Shown here: in pieces, positions 34,408-46,471 of the stretch | How the letters are laid out: each line of letters starts with the position of its first letter | Numbering within the stretch: position 1 is the first letter of the stretch | Assembly (NCBI GenBank): GCA_002150815.3 | Contig: NDFF03000388.1 | Location: 186,001-250,000, forward strand | Reading direction: 5' to 3' | DNA length: 64,000 nt | Source: Grammothele lineata | Taxonomy: Eukaryota > Basidiomycota > Agaricomycetes > Polyporales > Polyporaceae | Notes under the pieces: model-generated | Told to the model about the DNA's origin: nothing | Databases searched by the model: none | The model's input: only the letters and a program-made list of their open reading frames with translations | Position numbers and translations under genes: made by a program

Positions 34408-36423
34408 ATGCCGCAAGGAACTACGGAACCTGGACCCAAGTTCGAGGTAGCAATCATGTACGTCGCCCACCATCCCTGCCGCCCCGCACGTGGGCACTCC
34501 CTGGCCGCACCCGTTCAGACCCGTTCCCTCCTCTTTCTCTACTGATGCTCTCTCCCAGCGGCGCGGGACTCACAGGGCTGACGTTCGCGCACGCCCTGAA
34601 GCGCTTCGCGCCCGACGTGCGCTTCGCGATCTACGAGGGCGCCGCGCGGCTCGACGCGATCGGCGCGGGCATCGGGATGCAGCCCCGCTCGTGGTCGATC
34701 ATGCGCGCTATCGGCCTCACGGACGCGCTCCTCAAGATCGCCGGGGACGGGACGAACAAGAGTCAGTGAGCGAGCGCGCGTTGGAATGTGCGCAGGCTGG
34801 CATGGGACGCGCTGACGTTGGTGGGCCCGGCCACTGTAGTGATCTCGACGGTGTACCGCAAGTCGGACCAAGCGGAGGGCGTTGACTTCAGTAGGGTCGA
34901 GCTGCTCGGTGCGTACCCTCGCTTCGCTGCGCTCGTGTCGGGCGGGAGCCCACACGCAGCACGCCCGTCACTCGTACTGATTCCGCCCTGCGCTCTTACA
35001 CGGCGTACCCTCGCAGAGCGCAACTACTCCTTCCACCGCGCCGAGCTCCAGCAGACGATGATCGACGAACTCGGGCCCGGCCACGCTGGCGCCCTTCACC
35101 TCGGCAAGCGGTTCGTGTCTTACACGGCGGGAGAGGGGACAGGACGGATACAATTGGCGTTCGAGGACGGGACGAGTGCGACGTGCGACGTGCTCGTCGG
35201 CGCGGACGGCATCCGCTCGGGCGTGCGCGCGGCGATGTTCTCGCAGCTCGCCGCCGCGGCGCGAGAGGCTGGGTGCGTTCGGGAAGCGGAGGCGTTGCAG
35301 GCGTGCGTCGCGCCAGTGTTCTCGGGGGAGGTCGTGTATAGGTGCCTGGTCAAGAGGGAGAGCTTGCTCCCAGAGGTCGCTGCGTTGCCTGCGCTGAGTG
35401 GGCCGGTTCTGTGTCTGGTGAGTCAGCGGTTCGAGGCGTTAGTCTGGGGTCTTGTCATTACTGACTGATTCGATTGGCATTTATCGCAGTATTGTGGCAA
35501 GAATAAGGCGAGCTCGGGTGTTCTACACAGCAGCGGGCCAGGCATGGCTGACTTCAGCTGGACTGTGAGCAGCACGTTATCACTTACCCCATTTCGCAAG
35601 GCAAAATAATCAATATTGGTTGTGGAGTTGCTCTGCCGGAGATGGAGGGGAAAATTTACGAGGGCCCTGGAAACTCGAAAGTAACTCGGGAAGAGATTGT
35701 CAAGCATTACGAGGGGTGGGAGTCAGAGGTACAGGAGCTCCTCAAGGCAATTCACCTTGTGTTTGAAGATTAGGCAGGGTCTGACTTGTTTCAGTGTGTT
35801 GACGGCGGATTGAAATGGGTCATCAATGTTGTGAGCAAGCTACCGACCTTCGTCGATGGAGGGGTTGCACTAATGGGCGACTCAGTGGGTTATGCACCTC
35901 GATCCATGCCCCTTTCATATGGAATTCTGAGAATACTTCGCAGGCGCACGCAATGCATCACCATCTCGGCGCTGGGGCGGGTCAGGGCTTTGAGGTGCCG
36001 TCGAACTATTCGAGTCCGTAGATTTAGAAGCTGACTTGACCTCCATAGGGAGCATTCCTCTTGGCACAATTCCTCGGCCACCCCCTCGTCACCCGCGACA
36101 CACTGCACGTGGCTCTCCGGACATACGACGCCATTCGCCGACCGTTCGCACAGCGCGTCGCCGCGCTGTCCAAGCGCAGTTCGGAGCTGCACCACCTCAA
36201 TGGCTCCGAACTTGCGGATATCTCCGAGGATGCAAGCCGGCACGGGGGGCTGTCGAAGGAGCGGCTGGAAGAGATTGGGCGCGAGGCCGCCCGGGTGCGC
36301 GAATGGCGCGATGTCGTGTCGGACATTATGGTTGAGAACGCGGAATCTCTGAGGGTGCTGGAGGAAGCGCTTCAGACCTCAACCCGTGGTCGCCCTTCGG
36401 TACAAGAGAAAGCACGGTTGTAG
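34408..36423 (+). CDS. FAD-dependent monooxygenase (salicylate-hydroxylase-like)
   Basis: Nine exons: 34408-34457, 34559-34761, 34840-34908, 35017-35417, 35490-35507, 35573-35746, 35795-35884, 35944-35994, 36049-36423; 476 aa. FAD motifs of class A flavin hydroxylases: IIGAGLTGLTFAHAL (GxGxxG) at the N-terminus, DVLVGADGIRSGVR (DG motif), and MGDSAHAMHHHLGAGAGQGFE-like (GD motif). The ELLLK/YPISQGK region is typical of fungal salicylate hydroxylase relatives. It probably hydroxylates an aromatic substrate with NAD(P)H and O2. Two introns use GC donors: 35508-35572 (AAG|GCGAGC) and 35747-35794 (AAG|GCAATT). Exon 5 is only 18 nt. The substrate is unknown, and no biosynthetic cluster surrounds it. 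Confidence 0.88.
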
Positions 36424-36741
36424 TGTCCTCGTGCAAGGAGCAGCCTGCGCAGAGGGATGTGGAAACACTTGGTGGGATTGAGATTGTCCAAGGATCGCCC
36501 CGGGAGCTCGCGCATCTGGAGGATATGACTTAGAAACGCTGCGAAAGCCGAGCTAAGGACTTGTGACGGCGAACGCAGACGACCGGTGGACGACGAGTGT
36601 CGTGAGGAATGAGCCTCGTTGTATAATAATGACCATCGAGTATATCGTGACATTCTGATACCTTTGTATCATTGGTACGGAAGCGTCCGAGAACCTGTGA
36701 GGCTGCCAAAACACGTCTGTTTGACAACCAAGAGATACCAT
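36424..36741. other. Convergent intergenic region
   Basis: About 320 bp of 3' flanks between the monooxygenase and IF-3 genes. Nothing recognised. Confidence 0.4.
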
Positions 36742-37813
36742 TCATTTACGACCTTCAAGATACACGGTGACAGCGGTCTTCCGGACGTCCCTTTCTCGCC
36801 ATTCCTTCCCGAGGTCTTGCAAGCGAGCCAGGGTGATGTCCAAACGACGCTTCACGACGGCGGGATCCACGGCCTTCGGGTCGACGCCACCGTCCGCATC
36901 CTTCTTCTTTGGAGGGGGAGGAGTGATAAACTGAGCATCGACACGCGCACCTTTGCGCAACGCAGCCTCAACAGCAGACAACCCAACCCATTCCTCCCCA
37001 CCTTCGTATCCCCACTCCAGGTCGATCTCCTGTTTCCTTGGACGAACGCTTTGCAGGAAGATGGCAGTGTTTCCCTTTTGCGATTCTGGAGGTTTACGTT
37101 CTTTCCCGACGTCGTGCAGTAACCGCACCGTGTCCTGGACCAGGGCCTCCTGCTGCGCCTCGTCGGGCAGCTTCTGGCCGCCTTTGCGCGCGAAAATGAT
37201 AGTAACGTGGTGTCCGTCCGCGAGATCCTCACGGGCTTTCTTCAGCTTGAACCGGAGGTCGCTCGGAGCCACGCCCCACGTAAGCTGGAGCTCCTTCTCC
37301 TCCGGCGTGCGCTGGAGGCGTTTCTGGGCGTGCTTCTCGCGCTGGCGCGAGTACAAAGATTTGGCCTCGACGATGCGGACGACGGGCTCGGGCTTGTGCG
37401 CGACGAGCTCGAGGTAGTGGGTTCTACGCTTGATTTTTGCGAGCAAATCGCGCACCCGCTGGGGCGGACCAATTGAGCCCGTCTCGTCGACGATGCGCGC
37501 GACGGCGTAGGGGATGGATTCGTTGCGCGGGTTCTCGTTGTCCGGGTTCCCCGCAACAACCTGATTTGGGTGTTCGGGTCCGTCCCGAATCCCGTTAAGG
37601 AACTGCTTTGTAGACGAGGGTTTCGATGTGTCGTCTCTCTGGTTATAGCGGGGAGGGGTGGAAGAGGACGCGAAGCGGAGAGAGGAAGAAGCTCGTAGGG
37701 ATCGTCCCGCGGTTCGTCTGCCTACACTGTAGACAACACGTTAGATGCACTAGTCACAGAACTTATATCGCCACGTACCTCCTCACCAGCGAAAAGGTCA
37801 TCACGGAGGACAT
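36742..37813 (-). CDS. Mitochondrial translation initiation factor IF-3
   Basis: Two exons on the minus strand (37813-37779, 37726-36742); 339 aa. The first ~50 residues form a mitochondrial presequence, rich in Arg/Ser with almost no acidic residues (SLVRSVGRRTAGRSLRASSS). The IF3 N domain follows (NESIPYAVARIVDETGSIG, LDLV-like LELVAHKPEPVVRIVEAKSL), then the IF3 C domain (LTWGVAPSDLRFKLKKAREDL, GHHVTIIFARKG). The C-terminal extension after ~250 is typical for mitochondrial versions. It blocks premature joining of mitoribosomal subunits and helps select the initiator. It lies immediately downstream of, and on the same strand as, a PPR-like mitochondrial gene. Confidence 0.88.
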
Positions 37814-38103
37814 TCAACAGAAGACCGTGGGCGATGCGGCGTCAGCAAGCGGGCATGTGCAGCAGACCAGACAGTAGTGGGACTGGAACTTGGAACGCGT
37901 TCGTGGCAAGCAGCGGATCAGACGCGCAGCGCGCTCCTTGGGAGAGGATCTCACGCGATGGCTGTGCCCCTCCACCGAAGTAACCGTATGTACTTCAATC
38001 CGAGCCCAAAGGGCTCTTCGCATTTGCTGAAGCACACATCATTCGCCAGCCAAATGTCGTCTAATTCTACTTTTGAGCACTGCGTAGATTACTATGATGC
38101 ATA

Positions 38104-41031
38104 TTATGATACGCTACTGCTGCCCTCGCCCATCTCCTTTCCCGCTCGCATGCCTGCACTCATGTTTACTCGCCTCCTTTTCACCGTAGCCAGTTGTCGC
38201 TGCCTCGCCTTCACCCATTCCGGCATCCGCTTCCTCACAGGCAAACCCTTCGTCTTGGGCGCCGGGATCCTCCAGTCCCCTTCTTCCTCCACCGCAGGCG
38301 GGAACGCGTACGGCCGCCGCACGGCCTCCCTCCGCTGCCTCGTCGCCAACAACCGCTCTCCAGGGAAGAGGGGCCAGTACACGCGGGGCACGTCGTACCC
38401 GTACCGGAGCATCGCCCGCACGAGCACGCGCAGCATCGGACTCGCACGCCGCGTCGCGACGAGCTCGCGCTCCGCCCACGCCTGCTCTGCGCGTGCCCGC
38501 CGGCGGAAGAACCGCAGGGGATGCCTGCGCCGCGCCGACCGGCGGGGCAAGGACCCAAAGAGCGAGAGCGCGGCGTTGAAGAAGCGCGCGTCGGGGCGGA
38601 CGTGTGGCGCGTGCGGGCCGCGGCGCGTGCGGGTCGGGAGGGTGTCGGGCATGCGGATGAGGGCCTTGAGGAGCGCGTTGCCACCAGAGAGCATGGAGCG
38701 GTAGAGGAGCATCGCGTGGAGGCGCGCGATCTGGCGGCGGGTGAAGGTCGTGCCCACCGAAGCGATACCAGCCGTGCGCATGAGGTGCACGAACTGCGCG
38801 TAGCCTGCGCGGTGGTGGCCGGCGGTTGGGGTCCAGCCGGTGCTGGCTTCGAGCAGCGCGTTGCCCGAGTAGTACTCGGAGCGTTTGTGCAAAGGCACAC
38901 GGCCACGGATGAAGGCAGAGTAACACTGCATGAGCGAGGTATACGCGTGCGGGGGAAGCACCCAAGGTTGCCCCTTCGGAGCAAACCGAGTGTACTGGGG
39001 GATGTGACTGGCCCGTTGCGCTTGCTGGGCGAGAAGGAGGACACGCTCGGCAAGACCGACCTCCGTAGCCTTCGTGAGGGCGTTGATGAGCGAAGCGTAC
39101 ACCCACGGCCCCCGGCTGACCGCAATCTGCATGGCTCTCTGGCGAGAAAAGGCTGTGGGTTTGCTAGACATTGCAGTCGACGTTGTCGCAGGATGGTCGA
39201 TCGCGTGGAGTTCAGGGATGATCTCGAACAACATCGGCACGATGGCCTGAGGATCCGTTCCTGCCAGATAGGTGATATAGCTGGTGAGAGTGTATTGGTT
39301 GGTCCTCGGCGGATGAGAAGGTGACGCGACCCGCGTGGGTAGCGCGAGCTCCTCGGTGTGCAAACGTTGGAGGGCGCTCCGGAATCTGGCATGACCGACG
39401 TATGCTGGCTCGGCTGTCTCTTCCGAAGAGGTCATAGCCGCCTCGACGAGACTGTCAGACGAGGGTTCGCCGTCTCTGTGGGATAGAAGTTGTTCGACCT
39501 GTGCGACTACCGGGCCCACTTCCTTGGACGTAACACGCAGGGCATCCAGGGCAGCTTTGCTGATCGAGGCGTTGTGCAGGAGTGTACCGGACCTCAGCAA
39601 GATGTTGTAAGTCACGATGTCCGGATGGATGGGCGGGTCCCGCGTAACACACATGTGTTGTAGTATCGCAGACGCCATGGCGGGAGAGAAGTGATGGCGC
39701 AACGAGTATGAGAGCAGCGTGTTGTAGGCCCTACGGGTGAGGTTCAGGTCAGGCCGAGTATTGGTGGCTAGGGAGTCGACGAGACGTTTAAGGACGTCAT
39801 GAAAGTAGCGGTAGGCATTCACCGACACCACTTCGCCGTCCTTCCATATCCAGACGCGAATTGTAGACCTTGGGCACTTCGCCATCGTGCGGATGATAGC
39901 TTGGATTCGATTAGTGTGCAGCTGCCCGGTATCCAAGAACATCGCCAAGATAGCTAGGCTCTGCATTTCCGGATATAATGCGTGATCAGAGTCGTTGTCC
40001 GAGGTACGAGAGAAACGACGGTCGATGAGATCGGTGATGCTGGTCATGGCCGCGGGGTCGGGGTATGGAGTAGCGAGCAATGTAGCCTGCGAGGGTCGAG
40101 AGGCGCCAAGTTGATCATAGGTAACTTGCTCCGTTGAGACCTCCCTTCCTTGGGCGCGAGACAACTCCCAGTCTTTGATCAAGAGTGCGAAAAGAAGTGT
40201 AGCAACGATGATCTCGCCTTGAAGCAGCAGGGTCCCGAGCAATGTACGGTACATGCGCATCGTCCGCTGCTGTCCAAAAGTACGCGCAGTTTGAAGCAGC
40301 TCTAGGACTGCACGGGTTTCCGCGCTCGCGACTAGGTCCGTTCGCAACTTCAAGACATCCGGGTTTGGTTTGGGGGGTCGGGGGATGACACGGGCAAAAG
40401 GGCCGAATTTTGGCAACGGACTCGGTGGGGATTTGGTTAAGGATACAATGGACTCCAGCGTCCTAGAGCGAATGGGAATGCCGACCTGCACCATAAGCCC
40501 CGCATATATGGACGCCTTGCGAGTGTAGCCTCCGCGAATGAGGCCATGCAGGAATGCGTGAGAAGCGAGTCGAGGGGAGACAGGCTGTCCGAATGCCATG
40601 GGTTGGAAGGTGGTAGGAGGGGCTTGCTGACCAGCATTCTCTCTGTCTCCTTCTGGGTCGGGACGGAGAGGACCGCACAGGACGGAATGGCAGGCGGAGT
40701 TAACGATATAGAGGGCATCACCGAAACCGCCCTCTTTGATACAGAGACGGACGGTTTTGGCAGCCGCCCGAGAGACTTGCGCGGCGCTGAGACGTGCTGT
40801 GGCTGAAGAGACAGCGGTGGAAGTAGGGTCGGAAGGTGGGGGGACATGACTTGGTGCGGGCACGGCAGACGCGAAACCTCGAGTCCGTGCAAAGACACTG
40901 GTCGAAGTGACGCAACGTTTCGCACGAGCTCCTATTGAGAGGTTAAACAACGAAGGCCTTGTCCACAATCCTGGAGTGCGAAAGGGGCTGCAGAAGACAA
41001 CACTGGCCGTCGTCGACCAATTACATGGCAT
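38104..41031 (-). CDS. Large mitochondrial PPR-like protein
   Basis: A single exon, 975 aa from the ATG at 41031 (the frame is open further upstream, but only a GTG exists there). The N-terminus is presequence-like (basic, Ser/Thr/Arg-rich, includes GARAKRCVTSTSVFARTRG). Helix-turn-helix units spaced like degenerate pentatricopeptide repeats run through the middle, for example YRTLLGTLLLQGEIIVATLLF, TYNILLRSGTLLHNASISKAA and YASLINALTKATEVGLAERVL. The C-terminus is very basic. Fungal proteins of this type are usually mitochondrial RNA stability or translation factors. No specific orthologue is recognised. Long single-exon organisation is unusual next to the intron-rich neighbours. Confidence 0.7.
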   Translation of the reverse strand: MPCNWSTTASVVFCSPFRTPGLWTRPSLFNLSIGARAKRCVTSTSVFARTRGFASAVPAPSHVPPPSDPTSTAVSSATARLSAAQVSRAAAKTVRLCIKEGGFGDALYIVNSACHSVLCGPLRPDPEGDRENAGQQAPPTTFQPMAFGQPVSPRLASHAFLHGLIRGGYTRKASIYAGLMVQVGIPIRSRTLESIVSLTKSPPSPLPKFGPFARVIPRPPKPNPDVLKLRTDLVASAETRAVLELLQTARTFGQQRTMRMYRTLLGTLLLQGEIIVATLLFALLIKDWELSRAQGREVSTEQVTYDQLGASRPSQATLLATPYPDPAAMTSITDLIDRRFSRTSDNDSDHALYPEMQSLAILAMFLDTGQLHTNRIQAIIRTMAKCPRSTIRVWIWKDGEVVSVNAYRYFHDVLKRLVDSLATNTRPDLNLTRRAYNTLLSYSLRHHFSPAMASAILQHMCVTRDPPIHPDIVTYNILLRSGTLLHNASISKAALDALRVTSKEVGPVVAQVEQLLSHRDGEPSSDSLVEAAMTSSEETAEPAYVGHARFRSALQRLHTEELALPTRVASPSHPPRTNQYTLTSYITYLAGTDPQAIVPMLFEIIPELHAIDHPATTSTAMSSKPTAFSRQRAMQIAVSRGPWVYASLINALTKATEVGLAERVLLLAQQAQRASHIPQYTRFAPKGQPWVLPPHAYTSLMQCYSAFIRGRVPLHKRSEYYSGNALLEASTGWTPTAGHHRAGYAQFVHLMRTAGIASVGTTFTRRQIARLHAMLLYRSMLSGGNALLKALIRMPDTLPTRTRRGPHAPHVRPDARFFNAALSLFGSLPRRSARRRHPLRFFRRRARAEQAWAERELVATRRASPMLRVLVRAMLRYGYDVPRVYWPLFPGERLLATRQRREAVRRPYAFPPAVEEEGDWRIPAPKTKGLPVRKRMPEWVKARQRQLATVKRRRVNMSAGMRAGKEMGEGSSSVS

Positions 41032-41967
41032 GTGTCTTGCATACTGGCACGCGAGGGGATTCAACGATTGCACGTAAGTGAGGTATGCCTTGTGACGCAC
41101 CAGGGCAGCCCGCTAATTCCAAGGCGAGGAGCTGTTCCCTGCGGGAACACGCGTCGAGAACTAGGCAGACGTCGATGCAAGAGGAGTGGGACCTAAGGCC
41201 TGAAGAGAGAGGGCTGAAATCAACGAGCGCCGTGCGCGGAGGGTGGACGGGCACAGGCGGGCCCTGGGGCCGAGGAGGGCCGAGACGTGGGACCAGGCAC
41301 GTGGACACCTACACTTACGATTTCCAGATATTTTCCCGTGCTGGTTTTCAGACTTTCGCGCCTTCAGCGTATCGGTACACAGATTGCAAAGCGTTGGATG
41401 TCGTACAACGATTCGGTCACTCGTGCAAGGCTGAGTGCCTCAGCCGATGCGTCTGGGACTTTGAGTTGAAGTTTAATTACCTTCAAAATTGAATGAGGTG
41501 TTGTCCGTGTCGATAAGTGGTAGGTAAGGGAGTCTTACATCAGGAATAAATTGCGTCGCCTTAGATCCGCCTTAGCGGATCTTAATCCTCTGAATCGTCT
41601 GTGAGTTCACCTTACAAGGTCTGAAACTGTCTGATTTCGTCTGATTTGTCCTTATTTTGAACTTGAAAGCGAGTGAAAATGTATGAAAAGACGATTTAAG
41701 ACACTATAAGACCGCTCACACAGTTTAAGGCAGGCAAAGAACGCGGAATTAATTGCTGATGACTATATGCACAAATACGGTATAAATCTGTGCGTCTTGA
41801 GATATGGGCGCTTGAGGAGACGAGGACGGGTTGAGTCGCACGGCGGATGCTTCCTTGCCTCTTGAGTCAAGCCTTTAGCTTCCCGCCCCGGCCTCGCTCC
41901 GGTCAACTGCGCCTGTCTGTCTGCTCGTACCGTCGACACCTGCGCACCTACACTCGAAAATTCGGCT
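41032..41967. other. Divergent intergenic region with an AT-richer stretch
   Basis: 936 bp between the PPR-like and cap-binding genes. About 41500-41830 is visibly richer in A/T than the surroundings. It contains a hairpin-forming inverted repeat at 41563-41582 (AGATCCGC, loop CTTA, GCGGATCT) and several copies of a gtctgattt/gtctga-type word. No gene recognised. Confidence 0.45.
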
Positions 41968-44900
41968 ATGAGCTACCACCATCACGGCCGCAGGAGACAT
42001 CCCCGAGGTGCGTTCTCCGCCCAACCGTACGCGCTAAGCAGGCTCACTTCGCGTACGCGCAGAGGACCGCGGCCACCAACATGACGTTTACGAGACTCCC
42101 GAGCAGAAGCTGCGAAAGAACATTATCCATTACGGCGAAGTAGTGCGTGCAGATTATCGTTTCATGAGCGCGCCCTTCCTCTCTTCTCATCGCGGTCTCT
42201 CCGCCACAATAGGACCCTGTGCAGGAGCTCCCTCGCCTCGAAAAGCAGATTGTAGAACATGTCCCTGCCAGCATCCCTGTCATTACTGAGGGCTTCCGGA
42301 TAGGGTATGTCTGCGCCTCGCTCCGTGGTAGTCGTCTTCCTGACTAGCCGTCCAGTGTCACTGAACAGCCATACAAAATCCCTTACTATGCCGCCTTACT
42401 CCGACTCCTTCACAATCACCCCGTGGCGGAAGACTCTAAGACAACTCTCGGGAGGCAGGTCCTTGAGGACTTTTGGAAAGGGTTCCAGGCATTCTTGGAC
42501 AAGCAGGCATGGCGTGAGACAAGACTTTGCGTACGTTTCACTCCCGGAGGCTCGTACAGGCTCGCCGACACCCTTGCTCCAGGTTCACTTCTTCGCCCAT
42601 CTCACCGTGGCTCGCGTAATATCCGCGCAGTCCATGTATGAGCTCCTCAAGTCGTTCACAGCCGTTGTCGACGAATTCGGTGTCTCACATGGTCGAGCAT
42701 CAAAGGCGGCGCTATGCGCCGCGGAGGGTTTGATGCTTGTGAGTTGGTTCTACTTGGGTTCCCCAGAACTATGTCGACGCCCTTATAGGCCGGTGCTGTT
42801 ATCAAACAAGATGAGACGCTAGACGTGTCTGAGATCATCAACGGCCTTAAGGCATACATTGAAACCACCAATGATGCCAAGAGCCTCGTTCAGACGGTGG
42901 TTCAGCTTCACTCCAGTAGCCCTGTCCTGGAGCACGCTGAAGAGGTGCGTATCACTGACAGAGAACTGTTACTATCAGAACACTGACATGTTGTCAGTGG
43001 TTGGATTGCGCTCTTGCTGCTCTGCAAACACTGAACAGCAAAGACTTCGCACAGACCGCCGAAAGTGTGCCTCAACCCTACACGGAGTCTGATTCTTTGA
43101 TGGAAGCACTGTTCGACCTTCCTAGCGTGTTGGTACCGCCTGAGATCGTCGAAGTAGACAGTTTGGAAACAGAGTCCGGAGAAGATGCGCAAGTCAAAAA
43201 GGAAGAGTGGCCGCAGTGCTACGTTCGCCTGTTTGAGGACGATGTATGTCAACGACTCATCAACTATTTGACACATGGGCTAACCACAATCCAGAACACA
43301 CCAGACCCTACGACGCCCGTCGGCTTCATGCTGCGTTCTAACATTCTCGATATCATCGAGATTTTCGAGGTAAACCGTAAAGAGTGCGCACGGCTTCTTC
43401 TGGAGTATCCCAAATGGACACTGCCCGGTACGTTCAAACCGCGACCGGGCGCCCCACCGCCGCCCGTCGTTGAACACAAAAATTGGGAGCTCGACAACAC
43501 TATCGTCGAGGTATGTTCTCAGAACTTCCGTCTAACTCACAGTACATAAGAAGTCTACCCCTTCTAGACTATCCTCGGATCGAACTTCATTCTACCTGAA
43601 GCGAACCACAAAGCCATCTATTACATTGCACTCATCACAGAGCTGTGCAAGTCTTCTCCAACTACGGTTGGCCCAGCTGTTGGCAAGTCTGTGCGGAAAT
43701 TATACGCGCTTCTCGCCGACGGACTCGACGTTGAAGTCGCACACCGTTTTGCGGAATGGTTCGCCATCCACATGAGCAACTTTGGCTTCCAATGGCCCTG
43801 GCGGGAATGGTACGCAGTCTGACTCCAATTGCCACGTAACGAAAACTAATGCCACTCTGCGTAGGCTTCCGGACTTGGCGCTTGTTCCTTATCATCCTAA
43901 GCGCACCTTCATGCGCCGTGCCGTCGAGCTGGAAATCAGGTTGTCGTACCATGACCGCGTCATGCGCATTCTTCCAGAACCCATGGCGGAGCGCGATGCT
44001 CAAGTCATGCCCGAACAAGCACCTGGGCCCGAATTCGAGTTTGAGGAAGCTGGTAGGTAGCTCACTCCTCATTTGAATCCGTCCCTTCAACTAGCTTGTA
44101 GAGAACCCGTACCACGAATCCGCTCAGAGCGTCCTCAACCTCCTTCGTGGCCGCGCGAAACCCGATGACGTCATGGCCCACCTCGACACCCTTCGGAACT
44201 CGTTGTTGGAAACGGTCGAGCCGGACGTGAATGTCGACTCCCTCCTGCGTTCCGTCACCGTCCAATCACTACTCTCGATTGGCTCCCGCTCCTTCTCGCA
44301 CTTCCTCAACGCCATCGAGCGCTACCTCCCCCTCCTCCGGAATTTGGCTGCAGGGGGGATCTCCGCACCCTCCACCACCGGCGTGAACAACTCTGCGCGG
44401 ACGGACATCATGAGCGCCGTCGCCGCCGTCTGGAAGCGGAGCCGACACATGATCCTCATCGTGTTCGACAAGCTGATGCAGTACCAGATCGTGGACCCGA
44501 CCGACGTCGTCGCCTGGACGTTCACGCACTGCACCGCCGTCACGCAGGGCGTGCGCAAGGCGACGTTCTGCGCGTTCCAGTGGGACCTGCTCAAGGCTGC
44601 GCTCAACAAGGCGAACGGGCGTGTGATGGTCCAGCGCAGGAAGGTCGCGGCGCTCCGGAGGGAGGCGGACGACAAGGCCGCGCGTGTGATTGCGGGCGAG
44701 AGCGCGTCGATGGAGGTCGACACTGAGCCCAAGCCTGGTACGTAGTCCCCTCATGCATCTACGCCGACCCCGCCACTGATTCCGCGCATGCATGCTTTTA
44801 GATGTCGCCCCGGCACCCGCGGGCGAGTCGCCGCAGCTGACGGCGGCGATCAAGGCGTTCACCGTGCTCACGCGTGAACAGAAGTCAGCCCTAGCGCGCT

Positions 44901-45320
44901 CGCTGGAGGGCTTCGTCGACTACCTGGCCGCGGAGGAGTCGTGCACACGCGCGAACGAAGTCATCACCGAGCATGCGTGGCACAACCGCGCGAACTGGGA
45001 GGACGACGCGTGGGAGACCTGGGAGACCTGGGGGTGGTACCGTCATTGGGGCCGCACGGTGAGTTGAGGTTGTTTGAGTGCGACCTATTGTGCTCACGCA
45101 TGTTTTCTGCGATATCTTCTACCTGTTCTCTGGAACGTATCCACCGTCGTTGCTCTTCTATCTGCCTTCCCGGTTTCCTCTTCTCCAGTACTCGCCTTAT
45201 TTGCGGAACTACATGAACACCATTGGCACCGTGGCGTTTGCCAAGGTGGCCTCCAACACCAACCCCGCGGTCGACCTGTTCCGCAAGACGTGGAACATCG
45301 CAACGGGCCAGGAGGTGTGA
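41968..45320 (+). CDS. cbc1: Nuclear cap-binding complex large subunit (CBP80/Cbc1)
   Basis: Thirteen exons: 41968-42007, 42063-42142, 42213-42304, 42356-42530, 42583-42738, 42789-42944, 42998-43243, 43295-43510, 43568-43809, 43865-44052, 44102-44737, 44802-45058, 45189-45320; 871 aa. An N-terminal basic/His tail is followed by MIF4G-type helical repeats: EQPYKIPYYAALLRLLHNHP, ARVISAQSMYELL, GFMLRSNILDIIEIFEVNRKE and LPYHPKR-like LALVPYHPKRTFMRRAVELE; the third helical domain includes DKLMQYQIVDPTDVVAWTF. CBP80 binds CBP20 on the nuclear 5' cap and serves splicing, export and decay. The spliced end is GQEV-stop at 45320. An alternative final exon is discussed in the findings. Confidence 0.93.
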
Positions 45321-46471
45321 GTGCCTCGTTCATAATAGCCACTTAGTCTACTGCCATTATCACTACTGTACCCGCCCTTCTCCCGCTCCGTCCTCTCTTG
45401 CCTCTTCGCCCGTGCTTGAGCCCGATTCGATAATGGACTTGTTTTTGTTAATGCCAAAAGGTGGTTGCTGTTGCCTCTCGACCTCATGCCCAACCTGTCC
45501 TCGGACCTCGGCGGCCTCTTCGTCACCATCTTACCGTACCGTTGGTGATTGGCGTCCAGTGTCCGAATACGGCCTCCTACCAGATGGACCCATCTCGGCG
45601 TTCCGGCGGTACGCAACTCGGTTCCTAGTTTCAAGTGGTTTCGTCATCATCACGATCAAAGGGCCGCGGGAGGGCCTCCACCATCTGCCAAACACGGTGC
45701 TTGCCACGGTTTATCTCCAGTGGCGGGCCGTGCGAGGCATAGGATCCTCCAGCAGCACCCACCGGCGCGGCGCCGACTGGGATGCGACGTCCGGGCGGCC
45801 CACAGATATTTATTTGCGCGCTTGGGAGGCCGATTTTTGTCCCACCGCATATGAGTTCCCAAGTTCAATCGTTCACGACTTTCATGACAAGATCGACCAC
45901 CGGCCTATCTTCCAGGATGCCGTGTCCCCATAACGGTGCAAGGATCCTCGAGGCGAGGCTCAGGTCCCCACGAACCCCCATACGTTTTTTCTTTTATGTA
46001 TTGTGTTTGAGCTCACTGCTATCATCTAAATCAGACGGAGGATACCTGTCCCGATCTATATCCATGTCGCCTTGCTCTCCCTTCCTCTCGTCTGTATGTG
46101 CTCATTCCCCGCGATCGTGTTGTCCCACCATCTGTAACCACTAAACGTAAAATCCCCACTCATCTCCTCCTTGCTCTCTTTCGTTCACGATGATTCCCTC
46201 TAACTCTGTGCTCTGCGCTCTCTCGTCCCTGCTATGTATTCGCGCTATCGTCCGGCTCCGGATTCTCTCATCCTGAATTACCCCCTTGCATCGCTATCGT
46301 GTACAACGATCCACCCTTCTCTGTGCATATTAGAATTATGTGTTGTCTGTACGCTCCGCCCTACAAACCCGTGAATCCATTGCTATACAAGTGTTCCAGA
46401 TACCGTCCATTGGTGGAAAGTGGAAAAAGAGAGCACGATGATCTACCAGAACCGAGGTGTTAGAACCCCTT
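45321..46471. other. Convergent intergenic region with a possible alternative cbc1 exon
   Basis: About 1.15 kb. The stretch 45461-45548 is coding-like and could be spliced as an alternative last exon of cbc1. The remainder is pyrimidine-rich 3' flank with no gene recognised. Confidence 0.4.

Noticed and set aside
45223..45933. 236-residue plus-strand ORF after cbc1
   Set aside because: Overlaps the last cbc1 exon in another frame, then runs through 3' flank. No recognisable domain. Only 45461-45548 in a different frame looked coding-like.
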